Below, piece by piece: positions 46,621 to 54,994 of a stretch of 64,000 bases of DNA. The first letter of the stretch is position 1. Each line of letters opens with the position of its first letter. This DNA is from Comamonadaceae bacterium OS-1 (lineage in GTDB: Bacteria > Pseudomonadota > Gammaproteobacteria > Burkholderiales > Burkholderiaceae_C): contig AP026969.1 in NCBI GenBank assembly GCA_027923965.1, forward strand, positions 4,774,001 to 4,838,000, in the 5' to 3' direction. Below the pieces are notes generated by a model. The model searched no databases. It worked only from the letters and a program-made list of their open reading frames with translations, and was not told where the DNA came from. The translations under genes were made by a program, and so were the position numbers.

Positions 46621-47856
46621 CTAAGGCATCTGCACCATGCCCGACCAGAGCTCATTCAGGTCCTTGAAACGCCAGAATTCGGGGTCTTCGCGGCCGGTGA
46701 TTTTCTCCTTGCAGCCCGGCTCCGACAGGTCCACCACTTCGGGCGGGATGCGGATATCGGACTTGGTGGAAAAGAAAACCTTGACCACCGGTTTCAGCAG
46801 CGAACTGGGGCTTTGCTCCATCACCACGCCCAGGCGGCCCGAGCCCAGCCGCACCAGCGAGCCCGTGGGGTAAATGCCCAGACTTTTGACGAAGGCCTGG
46901 AAGATTTGCGGATCCAGGTGGCCGTTGGTCCATTCGGCCATCTTTTTCAGCGACTCGGCCGGGTCCCAGCCTTTTTTGTAGGGGCGGTTGGAGGTGATGG
47001 CATCGTACACATCGCAGATGGCGCCCATTTTGGCGTACAGGCTGATACCGTCGCCCTTGAGCCGGTCGGGGTAGCCCGAGCCGTCGAGCTTTTCATGGTG
47101 GTGTAGCACCACATCCAGCACCACGTCGCTCACCACTTGCCGCTCTGCCAACATGCTGTGGCCTTGTATCGGATGGGATTTGATAATGTGGAATTCGGCA
47201 TCGGTGAGCTTGCCCGGCTTGTTCAGCACCTCCATCGGCATCATCGCCTTGCCCAGGTCGTGCAGCAGGCCGGCCAAACCCATGGAGCGGGTTTGTTCCT
47301 CATTCAGCTTGAGTTGGCGCGACAGGGCGATCATCAGCGCGCATACCGCCACCGAATGCATGTAGGTGTAGTCGTCGGCGTTTTTCAGCCGGGCCAGGCT
47401 GATCATGGCCCCCGGGTTGCGGATGACCGAGTCGGACACCTCGTGCACCAGGTTGTGGGCCAACTCGGTATCGATGGCGTTGCCCATGCGCGCCTCCTGG
47501 AACATCGCCATCACCGCCTGTTTGGACTTGGCGCAGATTTGCGCTGCCCGGGCGTATTCGGCTGCGGTCGAGGTGGGGCTGGTGTCCCGCGTGGGGGCAT
47601 CGGTATGCAAGATTTCCTGCACCACGGCCTGGATGGTTTCGGCCTGCATCACCGTTTCGGTACCGGGGGGGACATCCAGGCCTTTGTTGGTGTCAATCCA
47701 CACGTCCCGGATGCTGCTGGCCAGTACCCGGTCAATATCCAGGGGGTCCGTCAGCACAAAGTGGTTGCGCCAGAAAGGATGGTCCATCCACGGGCCGCAG
47801 AATCCGTCGATGTGCATCCCCAGAGTCAGTTCTTGGACGTTGATTCGTTTGAGCAT
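46621..47856 (-). CDS. DUF3391/HD-GYP cyclic-di-GMP phosphodiesterase, copy 1
   Basis: 411 residues. DUF3391 N-terminal domain (INVQELTLGMHIDGFCGPWM, HPFWRNHFVLTDP) followed by HD-GYP: LAGLLHDLGKAMMPMEVL with the HD pair, HPIQGHSML, LHHHEKLDGSGYPDRLKG with the GYP motif and CDVYDAITSNRPYKKGWDP. Metal residues are intact, so hydrolysis of c-di-GMP is expected. It has a paralogue of nearly the same layout at 50136, on the far side of recG; the two are about two-thirds identical by eye. Confidence 0.92.
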   Translation of the reverse strand: MLKRINVQELTLGMHIDGFCGPWMDHPFWRNHFVLTDPLDIDRVLASSIRDVWIDTNKGLDVPPGTETVMQAETIQAVVQEILHTDAPTRDTSPTSTAAEYARAAQICAKSKQAVMAMFQEARMGNAIDTELAHNLVHEVSDSVIRNPGAMISLARLKNADDYTYMHSVAVCALMIALSRQLKLNEEQTRSMGLAGLLHDLGKAMMPMEVLNKPGKLTDAEFHIIKSHPIQGHSMLAERQVVSDVVLDVVLHHHEKLDGSGYPDRLKGDGISLYAKMGAICDVYDAITSNRPYKKGWDPAESLKKMAEWTNGHLDPQIFQAFVKSLGIYPTGSLVRLGSGRLGVVMEQSPSSLLKPVVKVFFSTKSDIRIPPEVVDLSEPGCKEKITGREDPEFWRFKDLNELWSGMVQMP

Positions 47857-48048
47857 AAAACGCTGCGGGGGTGAATGACAGGCAAAAAAGGGGAAAAAAC
47901 CCGAGACTAGTTGTACGCACCAGAAACTAGGTGCAACAAGATGATACGTTCACTTTACGTGTGCGTGCGATGTTTACCCGGGCTTGCGCCCCCCCATGTC
48001 GACACCACCCAGCGGTTCAAGGGATGCAACAGGGCAAAATCCGCCCCC

Positions 48049-50139
48049 ATGGCCGCCCCTCCTCCGAAGCTGAACCCCGCGCAAAAAGCCCTGCTCAAAA
48101 TGGGCCTGCGCCGCGACATCGACCTGGCCCTGCACCTGCCCCTGCGCTACGAGGACGAAACCCGCATTACCCGTCTGGCCGACGCGCGCGAGGGCGACAC
48201 CGTGCAAATCGAGGCCACCGTCACCCACAGCGAAGTCAGCCTGCAGTCGCGCCGCCAACTGCTGGTGACGGTGGATGACGGCAGCGACACCTGCACCCTG
48301 CGCTTCTTCAGCTTCTACCCCTCGCACCAGAAAACCCTGGCCGTGGGTGCGCGGCTGCGGGTGCGCGGCGAGGTCAAGGGCGGCTTTCTGGGCAAACAGA
48401 TGCTGCACCCGGCGTTCAAGCTGGCCAGCGGCGACCTGCCCACCGCGCTCACCCCGGTCTACCCCAGCGTGGCCGGACTGCCGCAGGCCTACCTGCGCCG
48501 CGCCGTGCTGGGCGGCTTGAAGCGCGCCAACCTGTCCGAAACCCTGCCGCCGGGCTGCCCACACTACAACCCAGAGTATTTAAGCCAAACAGGTCTCTCA
48601 CGCAATTGCAGCCTGCGTGAGGCGCTCCTGTTTTTGCACCACCCTGCGCCCGACGTATCGCTGGCCGCGCTGGAAGACCGCAGCCACCCCGCCTGGCAGC
48701 GCCTGAAGGCCGAGGAGCTGCTGGCCCAGCAGCTTTCGCAGCTCCAGGCCAAGCGCGCCCGCGACCTGCTGCAAGCCCCCCCACTGGCCGCACTGGAGGG
48801 CGGCCTGCTCGATGGCCTGCGCGCCGCGCTGCCCTTTGCCCTCACCGCCGCCCAGCAGCGCGTGGGTGCCGAGATTGCCGCCGACCTGGCCCTGCCCATC
48901 CCCATGAACCGCCTGCTCCAGGGCGACGTGGGCTCGGGCAAAACCGTGGTCGCCGCGCTGGCCGCCTGCACCGCGATGGACGCGGGCTGGCAGTGCGCGC
49001 TGATGGCCCCCACCGAAATCCTGGCCGACCAGCACTTCCGCAAACTCGTCGCCTGGCTGGAGCCGCTGCTCAGCCCCCGGGGTAAATGCGTGGCCTGGCT
49101 CACCGGCAGCCAAAAGACCAAGCAGCGCCGCGAAATGCTGGAAAAAATCGCCAGCGGCGAAGCCGCCCTGGTGGTGGGCACCCACGCCGTGATCCAGGAA
49201 AAGGTGCTCTTCAAAAACCTGGCCTTGGCGCTGATCGACGAGCAGCACCGCTTCGGCGTGGCCCAGCGCCTGGCCCTGCGCAGCAAGATGGTCGATGGCG
49301 CGCTGGAGCCCCACCTGCTGATGATGACGGCCACCCCCATCCCGCGCACCCTGGCCATGAGCTACTACGCCGACCTGGACGTGTCCACCATCGACGAGTT
49401 GCCGCCGGGTCGCACGCCCATCGTCACCAAGGTCATCCACGATGCACGCCGCGACGAGGTGATAGAGCGCATCCGCGGCCAGATCGCCCAGGGCCGCCAG
49501 ATCTACTGGGTCTGCCCGCTGATCGAAGAAAGCGAAGCCCTGGACCTGCGCAACGCCACCGAAACCCACGCAGCCCTCAGCGAAGCCCTGACCGGCGTGT
49601 TGATCGGCCTGCTGCACTCGCGCATGCCCGTGGCCGAGAAAAAAGCCGTGATGGCGCTGTTCACCGAAGGCCACATGGGCCTGCTGGTCAGCACCACCGT
49701 GATCGAGGTCGGCGTGGACGTGCCCAATGCCTCGCTGATGGTCATAGAGCACGCCGAGCGCTTTGGCCTGAGCCAGTTGCACCAGCTGCGGGGCCGGGTG
49801 GGGCGGGGCGCGGCGGCATCGGCCTGCGTGCTGCTGTACTCCACCGGCGACGCGCCTCGCCTGGGCCAGATCGCCCGCGCCCGCCTGCAGGCCATGAGTG
49901 ATACCAACGACGGCTTCGAGATCGCCCGCCGCGACCTGGAAATCCGCGGCCCCGGTGAATTCCTGGGTGCCCGCCAGTCGGGTGCGCCGCTCTTGCGCTT
50001 TGCCGACCTGGAAACCGATGCCGACCTCCTGGAATGGGCCCGCGCCCTGGCCCCGCAGATGCTGGACCGCCACCCCCACCTGGCCGAGCAGCACGTGTTG
50101 CGCTGGCTGGGCGGCAAGGCGGAGTATTTGAAGGCTTAG
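48049..50139 (+). CDS. recG: ATP-dependent DNA helicase RecG
   Basis: 696 residues. Rescues stalled replication forks and processes Holliday junctions. An N-terminal wedge domain (OB fold) is followed by helicase motifs: LLQGDVGSGKTVVAALAAC (I), DEQHRFGVAQRLALR (II), MTATPIPRTLAMSYY (III), LLHSRMPVAEKKAVM and VSTTVIEVGVDVPNASLMVI, HQLRGRVGRGAAAS (VI). ATG 48049 gives a length close to E. coli RecG (693); the frame is open upstream. The 3' end overlaps the convergent HD-GYP copy 2 by four bases. Confidence 0.95.
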   Translation: MAAPPPKLNPAQKALLKMGLRRDIDLALHLPLRYEDETRITRLADAREGDTVQIEATVTHSEVSLQSRRQLLVTVDDGSDTCTLRFFSFYPSHQKTLAVGARLRVRGEVKGGFLGKQMLHPAFKLASGDLPTALTPVYPSVAGLPQAYLRRAVLGGLKRANLSETLPPGCPHYNPEYLSQTGLSRNCSLREALLFLHHPAPDVSLAALEDRSHPAWQRLKAEELLAQQLSQLQAKRARDLLQAPPLAALEGGLLDGLRAALPFALTAAQQRVGAEIAADLALPIPMNRLLQGDVGSGKTVVAALAACTAMDAGWQCALMAPTEILADQHFRKLVAWLEPLLSPRGKCVAWLTGSQKTKQRREMLEKIASGEAALVVGTHAVIQEKVLFKNLALALIDEQHRFGVAQRLALRSKMVDGALEPHLLMMTATPIPRTLAMSYYADLDVSTIDELPPGRTPIVTKVIHDARRDEVIERIRGQIAQGRQIYWVCPLIEESEALDLRNATETHAALSEALTGVLIGLLHSRMPVAEKKAVMALFTEGHMGLLVSTTVIEVGVDVPNASLMVIEHAERFGLSQLHQLRGRVGRGAAASACVLLYSTGDAPRLGQIARARLQAMSDTNDGFEIARRDLEIRGPGEFLGARQSGAPLLRFADLETDADLLEWARALAPQMLDRHPHLAEQHVLRWLGGKAEYLKA

Positions 50140-51350
50140 CTCAGCGGCCCCAGCCCCGACCACAGCTGGTTCAGGTCCTGGAAGCGCCAGTACGCCGGGT
50201 CTTCGCGCCCGGCGATTTTTTCCGTGCAGTCGGGGGCCGACAGGTCGATCACCACCGGCGGGATGCGCATGTCGGACTTGGTGGAAAAAAACACTTTCAC
50301 GATGGGTTTGAGCAGGCTGCTGGCGCTTTGCCCGGTGACCACGGCGATGCGCCCGCTGGTCAGCCGCACCAGCGAACCCGTGGGGTAGATACCCAGGCTT
50401 TTGACGAAGGCATGGAACACCTGGGTGTCGAGGTGGCCGTTCGTCCATTCGGCCATTTTTTTCAGCGACTCGGACGGGTCCCAGCCTTTCTTGTAGGGCC
50501 GGTCGGAGGTGATCGCGTCGTACACGTCGCAGACCGCGCCCATCTTCGCCAGCTGGCTGATGGCGTCGCCCCGGTGCCCGTTGGGGTAGCCGCTGCCATC
50601 CACCTTTTCGTGGTGGTGCAGCACGATGTCGAGCACCGCCGGGTCGTCCGTCAGACATTCGACCAGCAGTTTGTGGCCCTGGGTAGGGTGGGCCTGGATG
50701 ACGGCGAACTCGGCCGGCGTGAGCTTGCCGGGCTTGTTCAGCACCTCCAGCGGCACCAGCGCCTTGCCCAGGTCGTGCAGCAGCCCGCCCATGCCGGCCG
50801 ATCGGATCTGGGCCGCGTCCAGCTTGAGCTGCAGCGCCAGCCCCACCATCAGCGCGCACACCGCCACCGAATGCATGTAGGTGTAGTCGTCCACCGTCTT
50901 GATGCGCGCCAGACTGACGAGCGCGCTGGGGTTGCGCATCACCGAGTCGCTGATCTCCTGCACCAGGTGCTCGGCCAGTTCGGTCTGCACCATCTGGCCC
51001 AGCCGCGCCTCCTGGAACATGGCGGTGACGGCCAGCTTGGCTTTGGCGCAGATACGGGCGGCCCGTGCGTACTCCTGGGCTGCGGTGGTGGGTGCGGTGT
51101 CGCGCACGGGTGCGGCTGGTTCGGGGGGCGCTTCGGGAACGGCTTGTTGCGCGGCAACGGTCGCTACGTCCAGCCCCTTGCCGGGGTCGATCCACACCTC
51201 TTGCACGCTGCTGGCGCGCACCCGGGCGATGTCTTGCGGGTCGGTCAGCACAAAGTGGTTGCGCCAGAACGGGTGCTCCATCCACGGCGCACAAAACCCG
51301 TCGATATGCATACCGAGGGTCAGGTGGTGAACGCTGATACGTTTGAGCAT
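50136..51350 (-). CDS. DUF3391/HD-GYP cyclic-di-GMP phosphodiesterase, copy 2
   Basis: 404 residues with the same domain order as copy 1: MLKRISVHHLTLGMHIDGFC, then HD pair in GGLLHDLGKALVPLEVLNKP, GYP in HHHEKVDGSGYPNGHRGD and the same C-terminal domain ending LNQLWSGLGPLS. The main difference is the linker between the domains (Ala/Pro-rich here, QQAVPEAPPEPAAPV). Metal residues are intact. The pair probably arose by local duplication around recG. Confidence 0.92.
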   Translation of the reverse strand: MLKRISVHHLTLGMHIDGFCAPWMEHPFWRNHFVLTDPQDIARVRASSVQEVWIDPGKGLDVATVAAQQAVPEAPPEPAAPVRDTAPTTAAQEYARAARICAKAKLAVTAMFQEARLGQMVQTELAEHLVQEISDSVMRNPSALVSLARIKTVDDYTYMHSVAVCALMVGLALQLKLDAAQIRSAGMGGLLHDLGKALVPLEVLNKPGKLTPAEFAVIQAHPTQGHKLLVECLTDDPAVLDIVLHHHEKVDGSGYPNGHRGDAISQLAKMGAVCDVYDAITSDRPYKKGWDPSESLKKMAEWTNGHLDTQVFHAFVKSLGIYPTGSLVRLTSGRIAVVTGQSASSLLKPIVKVFFSTKSDMRIPPVVIDLSAPDCTEKIAGREDPAYWRFQDLNQLWSGLGPLS

Positions 51351-51431
51351 GGTGCGCAGCGGTAGTCCGTGCTACCAGTATGGACCAGTATGCAGTTTTT
51401 TATGCACGAATAGTCGGCACGGCATCCCCAC

Positions 51432-51489
51432 TATTGGGTATAAAAATGACAGCTCGTGCTTATTGTGTAATGCTTTATAGCTACTTTTT
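51432..51489. repeat. Palindromic repeat copy 11, diverged
   Basis: CTATTGGGTATAAAAATGAC, AGCTCGTGCTTATTG, TGTAATGCTTTATAGC. It keeps the left end and the central part of the family with a poor right arm. Located in the gap between HD-GYP copy 2 and the small lipoprotein gene. Confidence 0.5.
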
Positions 51490-51557
51490 TGGGAGCTGCA
51501 GGCAGGCCATGGCTGGCGGCTAAGATGCTGCCCTGTTTGTCAGAAAGAGGGTGGGCT

Positions 51558-51731
51558 ATGCGTGGTTGGATAGGGGGAATGTGTGTGGCGCTGGCCTGCA
51601 GCGGCTGCGCCGTGGTTGCGGTGGCCGATGCGGTGGTGACCACGGCCGCCGTGGTGGTGAAAACCGGGGTCAAGGCCACCGGGGCCGTCATCAACGCGGT
51701 GATTCCCGACGGCGATAGCAAGAAAGACTAA
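51558..51731 (+). CDS. Small lipoprotein, NF038104 family
   Basis: 57 residues. Lipobox at CVALACSGC (Cys17), then a hydrophobic/Ala-Val-Thr segment (ADAVVTTAAVVVKTGVKATG) and a charged end (DGDSKKD). Such small lipoproteins are common in Burkholderiales and have unknown function. It precedes oxyR by 46 bases on the same strand. Confidence 0.65.
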   Translation: MRGWIGGMCVALACSGCAVVAVADAVVTTAAVVVKTGVKATGAVINAVIPDGDSKKD

Positions 51732-51777
51732 GCCCTGGCGCTTGCACCCGCAACCAGCGGGAGGACAATACCCCTCC

Positions 51778-52731
51778 ATGACCCTCACCGAACTCAAATA
51801 CATCGTGGCGGTCGCCCGCGAGCGGCACTTTGGCAAGGCGGCCGAAGCCTGCTTCGTGTCGCAGCCCACGTTGTCGGTGGCGATCAAGAAGCTCGAGGAA
51901 GAGCTGGACGTGAAGCTCTTTGAGCGCAGCGCCAACGAGGTCACCATCACCCCGCTGGGCGAAGAAATCGTGCGCCAGGCGCAAAGCGTGCTGGAGCAGG
52001 CCGCCGCCATCAAGGAGATTGCCCAGCGCGGCAAAGACCCGCTGGGCGGTGCGCTGCGCCTGGGCATCATCTACACCATCGCGCCCTACCTGCTGCCCGA
52101 CCTGGTACGCCAGGTGATCCAGCGCACGCCGCAGATGCCGCTGATGCTGCAGGAGAACTTCACCGTCAAGCTGCTGGAAATGCTGCGCATGGGCGAGATC
52201 GACTGCGCCATCATGGCCGAGCCCTTCCCCGACACCGGCCTGGCCGTGGCCGCCCTGTACGACGAGCCCTTCATGGTCGCCGTACCCACGAACCACGCCC
52301 TGGCCGCGCAGACCAGCGTCACTTCGGAACAGCTGAAGAACGAGACCCTGCTGCTGCTGGGCAACGGCCACTGCTTCCGCGACCACGTGCTGGAGGTGTG
52401 CCCCGAGTTCGCCCGCTTCTCCAGCGGGGCTGAGGGCATCCGCAAGAGCTTTGAAGGCTCGTCGCTGGAAACCATCAAGCACATGGTGGCCGCCGGCATG
52501 GGCATCACCCTGGTGCCGCGCCTGAGCGTGCCCAAATCTGCCCTGGTGGCCAAGCCCAAGCGTGCCCGCGAGGATGACCCCTACGTGCGCTACCTGCCGT
52601 TCGATGGCGACCCGCCCATGCGCCGCGTGGTGCTGGCCTGGCGGCGCAGCTTTACCCGCTACGAGGCGATTGCTGCCCTGCGCAACGCCATCTACGCCTG
52701 CGAACTGCCCGGCGTGAAACGTTTGTCTTGA
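51778..52731 (+). CDS. oxyR: Hydrogen peroxide-sensing regulator OxyR
   Basis: 317 residues, LysR family. N-terminal helix-turn-helix MTLTELKYIVAVARERHFGK and FVSQPTLSVAIKKLEEELDV. The redox pair Cys199 and Cys208 (GNGHCFRDHVLEVCPEF) is at the same positions as in E. coli OxyR, so disulphide-based peroxide sensing is expected. GGGAGG precedes ATG 51778. A Dyp-type peroxidase gene follows after 31 bases and may be a target. recG lies nearby; oxyR-recG linkage is known in Pseudomonas. Confidence 0.95.
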   Translation: MTLTELKYIVAVARERHFGKAAEACFVSQPTLSVAIKKLEEELDVKLFERSANEVTITPLGEEIVRQAQSVLEQAAAIKEIAQRGKDPLGGALRLGIIYTIAPYLLPDLVRQVIQRTPQMPLMLQENFTVKLLEMLRMGEIDCAIMAEPFPDTGLAVAALYDEPFMVAVPTNHALAAQTSVTSEQLKNETLLLLGNGHCFRDHVLEVCPEFARFSSGAEGIRKSFEGSSLETIKHMVAAGMGITLVPRLSVPKSALVAKPKRAREDDPYVRYLPFDGDPPMRRVVLAWRRSFTRYEAIAALRNAIYACELPGVKRLS

Positions 52732-52762
52732 ATCTTGAATCGTTGAAACTGTGGAGACCCCT

Positions 52763-53665
52763 GTGAAGTTTGCGCAACCCGGCATTTTGGAATCCGCACC
52801 CGCCCACGGGCGTTACCTGTTTTTATCGCCCACGGCTGGGGCCACTCCCGCTGCCCTGGGTGCCGCCTTGCAGCAATTGGCGGCCCTGGCCGATGGCCCA
52901 TCCGTCGTCGTCGGCATCGGTGCCAAGCTGGCCCACGCGCTGGGGGCCGAGGTGCCCGGCCTGCGTGCCATGCCCGACTTCTCGGGCCACGGCGTGCAGG
53001 TGCCCAGCACCCCGGTCGCCCTGTGGTGCTGGGTGCGCGGCGCGGCCCAGGGCGAGGTGGTGCTACACGCCCGCCGCGTGGAGAAAGCCTTGGCCCCGGC
53101 CTTCCACCTCGACCGCGTGCTCGACGGCTTCCGCCACGGCGATTCGGCATCCAACGACCGCGACCTGACCGGCTTTGAAGACGGCACCGAAAACCCCGAG
53201 GGCGAGGCCGCCGAGGCCGCTGCCCTGGTACAAGACGCGCCGGACGGCATGGCCGGCTCCAGCTTCGCCGCCATCCAGCAGTGGGTGCACAACCTGGATG
53301 CCTTCGACGCGCTGGGCACCGACGGCCAAAATAACGCCATGGGCCGCCGCATGAGCGACAACGAAGAGCTGGACGACGCACCCGCGTCCGCCCACGTGAA
53401 ACGCACCGCCCAGGAAAGCTTCAGCCCCGAAGCCTTTGTGCTGCGCCGCTCCATGCCCTGGGCCGTGGGCCACCAGTGCGGCCTGTTCTTCGTGGCCTTT
53501 GGAGCCAGCCTGTACGCCTTCGAGGCCCAGATGCGCCGCATGGCGGGGCAGGAAGACGGCATCGTCGATGCCACCTTCAGTTACTCCAAACCCGTCACCG
53601 GGGCCTACCTGTGGTGCCCGCCCGTACGCGACGGCAGGCTGGACCTGCGCCAGTTGGGCCTGTAA
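52763..53665 (+). CDS. Dyp-type (dye-decolourising) haem peroxidase
   Basis: 300 residues. GXXDG motif in LTGFEDGTENP (Asp140), proximal haem His211 in SAHVKRTAQESF and the conserved distal region RRSMPWAVG and GLFFVAFGASLYAFE are present. No signal peptide; the protein would be cytoplasmic or loaded into an encapsulin (the C-terminus LDLRQLGL is reminiscent of an encapsulin-targeting tail, but no encapsulin gene is here). GTG 52763 with GGAG six bases upstream is preferred to GTG 52751. Behind oxyR, so probably peroxide-inducible. Confidence 0.85.
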   Translation: MKFAQPGILESAPAHGRYLFLSPTAGATPAALGAALQQLAALADGPSVVVGIGAKLAHALGAEVPGLRAMPDFSGHGVQVPSTPVALWCWVRGAAQGEVVLHARRVEKALAPAFHLDRVLDGFRHGDSASNDRDLTGFEDGTENPEGEAAEAAALVQDAPDGMAGSSFAAIQQWVHNLDAFDALGTDGQNNAMGRRMSDNEELDDAPASAHVKRTAQESFSPEAFVLRRSMPWAVGHQCGLFFVAFGASLYAFEAQMRRMAGQEDGIVDATFSYSKPVTGAYLWCPPVRDGRLDLRQLGL

Positions 53666-53672
53666 ACCATTT

Positions 53673-53722
53673 GCTCCAAAAATAGTAGCTGCTTGCGCTT
53701 ATGGAATAAGCGCAAGCAGCCA
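53673..53722. repeat. Palindromic repeat copy 12
   Basis: GCTGCTTGCGCTTAT (53688-53702) pairs perfectly with 53706-53720 around a 3-base loop, with TTGCTCCAAAAATAGTA on the left. It lies eight bases upstream of the ubiA ATG and may reduce or set ubiA translation, because ubiA lacks another leader. Confidence 0.85.
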
Positions 53723-53730
53723 ATTTGACC

Positions 53731-54651
53731 ATGAACTCTCCCCGTCTCTACCTCCAGCTGATCCGCTGGGACCGCCCCGCCGGTTGGCTGCTCTTGCTGT
53801 GGCCCACGCTCAGCGCGCTGTGGATTGCGTCCGGGGGCTTCCCCGGTTGGCACCTGCTGCTGGTCTTCACCCTGGGCACCATCCTGATGCGCAGCGCGGG
53901 CTGCTGCCTGAACGACGTGGCCGACCGCGAGTTCGACAAGCACGTCAAACGCACGGCCCAGCGCCCGGTGACCAGCGGCGCGCTGTCGGTGGGTGCCGCT
54001 CTGCGCTTCGGCGCGCTGCTGGCCCTGGCCGCGTTTGCACTGGTGCTGACCACCAATGCGGTCACCGTGGTCTGGTCCTTCGCCGCGCTGGCCGTGGCCG
54101 TGGTCTACCCCTACGCCAAGCGCTATGTGTCCATGCCGCAGGCCGTGCTGGGCGTGGCCTTCAGCTTCGGCATCCCCATGGCCTTTTCTGCCGTGCAGGG
54201 TGGGCCGCCATGGCAGGTGCTGTTTGCCGCCGGGTGGGCGGACTTTTCGCTGGCTAAATTGACGGCCAGCGTGCCGCCGGTGGCCTGGGTGCTGCTGCTG
54301 GGCAACCTGTTCTGGGTGCTGGCCTACGACACTGAATACGCCATGGTGGACCGCGACGACGACCTCAAGATCGGCATGAAAACCTCGGCCATCACCCTGG
54401 GCCGTTTCGACGTGGCCGGCGTCATGGCCTTCTACGGCATCTATTTGCTGATTTGGGTGTTGGCGCTTATTCCATATGCGCTAGGCGCTACTTTTTACAT
54501 AGCAATCGCCGTAGCGGCCCTGCAAGCCCTGTGGCACTGGACCCTGATCCGCCACCGCACCCGCGACGGCTGCTTCAAGGCCTTCCGGCTGAACCATTGG
54601 GTGGGGTGTGCGGTGTTTGTGGGCGTGGCCGGGAGCTACGCCTTGGGCTGA
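53731..54651 (+). CDS. ubiA: 4-hydroxybenzoate octaprenyltransferase
   Basis: 306 residues, polytopic. Prenylates 4-hydroxybenzoate in ubiquinone synthesis. The two Asp-rich motifs are [15 protein letters not shown] (NDxxD) and [19 protein letters not shown] 53731 follows a palindromic repeat without a clear Shine-Dalgarno. Codons for [16 protein letters not shown] (about residues 246-262) coincide with another copy of the repeat in reverse (54461-54508), so this helix may have been rewritten by an insertion. The 3' end overlaps the convergent TfoX-like gene by 16 bases. Confidence 0.93.
   Translation: MNSPRLYLQLIRWDRPAGWLLLLWPTLSALWIASGGFPGWHLLLVFTLGTILMRSAGCCLNDVADREFDKHVKRTAQRPVTSGALSVGAALRFGALLALAAFALVLTTNAVTVVWSFAALAVAVVYPYAKRYVSMPQAVLGVAFSFGIPMAFSAVQGGPPWQVLFAAGWADFSLAKLTASVPPVAWVLLLGNLFWVLAYDTEYAMVDRDDDLKIGMKTSAITLGRFDVAGVMAFYGIYLLIWVLALIPYALGATFYIAIAVAALQALWHWTLIRHRTRDGCFKAFRLNHWVGCAVFVGVAGSYALG
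54461..54508. repeat. Palindromic repeat copy 13, inside ubiA
   Basis: On the minus strand it reads TTGCTATGTAAAAAGTAGCG, CCTAGCGCATATGG and AATAAGCGCC, matching copies 4 and 12 from the left-end TTGCTATGTAAA through AATAAGCGC. It is read through in frame in ubiA. Confidence 0.7.
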
Positions 54652-54986
54652 GCCTTGGGCTTGCGGGGCGTTTTGGGCTTGGGCTCGGGCAGCGCCCCCG
54701 CCGTGGCCTGCACCAGTTGGCACAGCCAGGCGGCATCTTCCCACTGGTCGGCGGTGATGCACCAGTGGGGCCGGGCTCCGGGGAAGGGGAAGCCTTCCAC
54801 GGGCTGGGGCATGAGAACCTGGCCTGCGTCGGTGGGCTTTAAAAACAACTGGTTGTCGCACACCAAACCCACCGGCTTGCCCGCCAGGTACAGGCAGTAC
54901 TCGCCAAACATGCGGCGCACCGACGCGCTGCCGGTGGCGGCCAATTGGTCGAGCAAAAATTCTGCGGTGCTGGGGTGGGTGGACAT
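54636..54986 (-). CDS. TfoX/Sxy N-terminal domain protein
   Basis: 116 residues. The TfoX N-terminal domain is clear: [45 protein letters not shown]-like [16 protein letters not shown] Lys/Pro-rich tail ([13 protein letters not shown]) follows. In Haemophilus and Vibrio TfoX controls competence; stand-alone N-domain proteins are common and mostly of unknown function. ATG 54986 has AGGAG upstream. It follows the AraC gene by eight bases on the same strand. Confidence 0.8.
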   Translation of the reverse strand: MSTHPSTAEFLLDQLAATGSASVRRMFGEYCLYLAGKPVGLVCDNQLFLKPTDAGQVLMPQPVEGFPFPGARPHWCITADQWEDAAWLCQLVQATAGALPEPKPKTPRKPKAQPKA

Positions 54987-54994
54987 GGGGGCTC

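Noticed and set aside
48571..48640. Possible repeat copy inside recG
   Set aside because: Only short matches to the arms; alignment with the family is not better than chance by eye.
53673..53722. Small RNA or tRNA-like gene at the perfect palindromes (also 14453)
   Set aside because: They are members of the dispersed repeat family and lack tRNA features or promoters.
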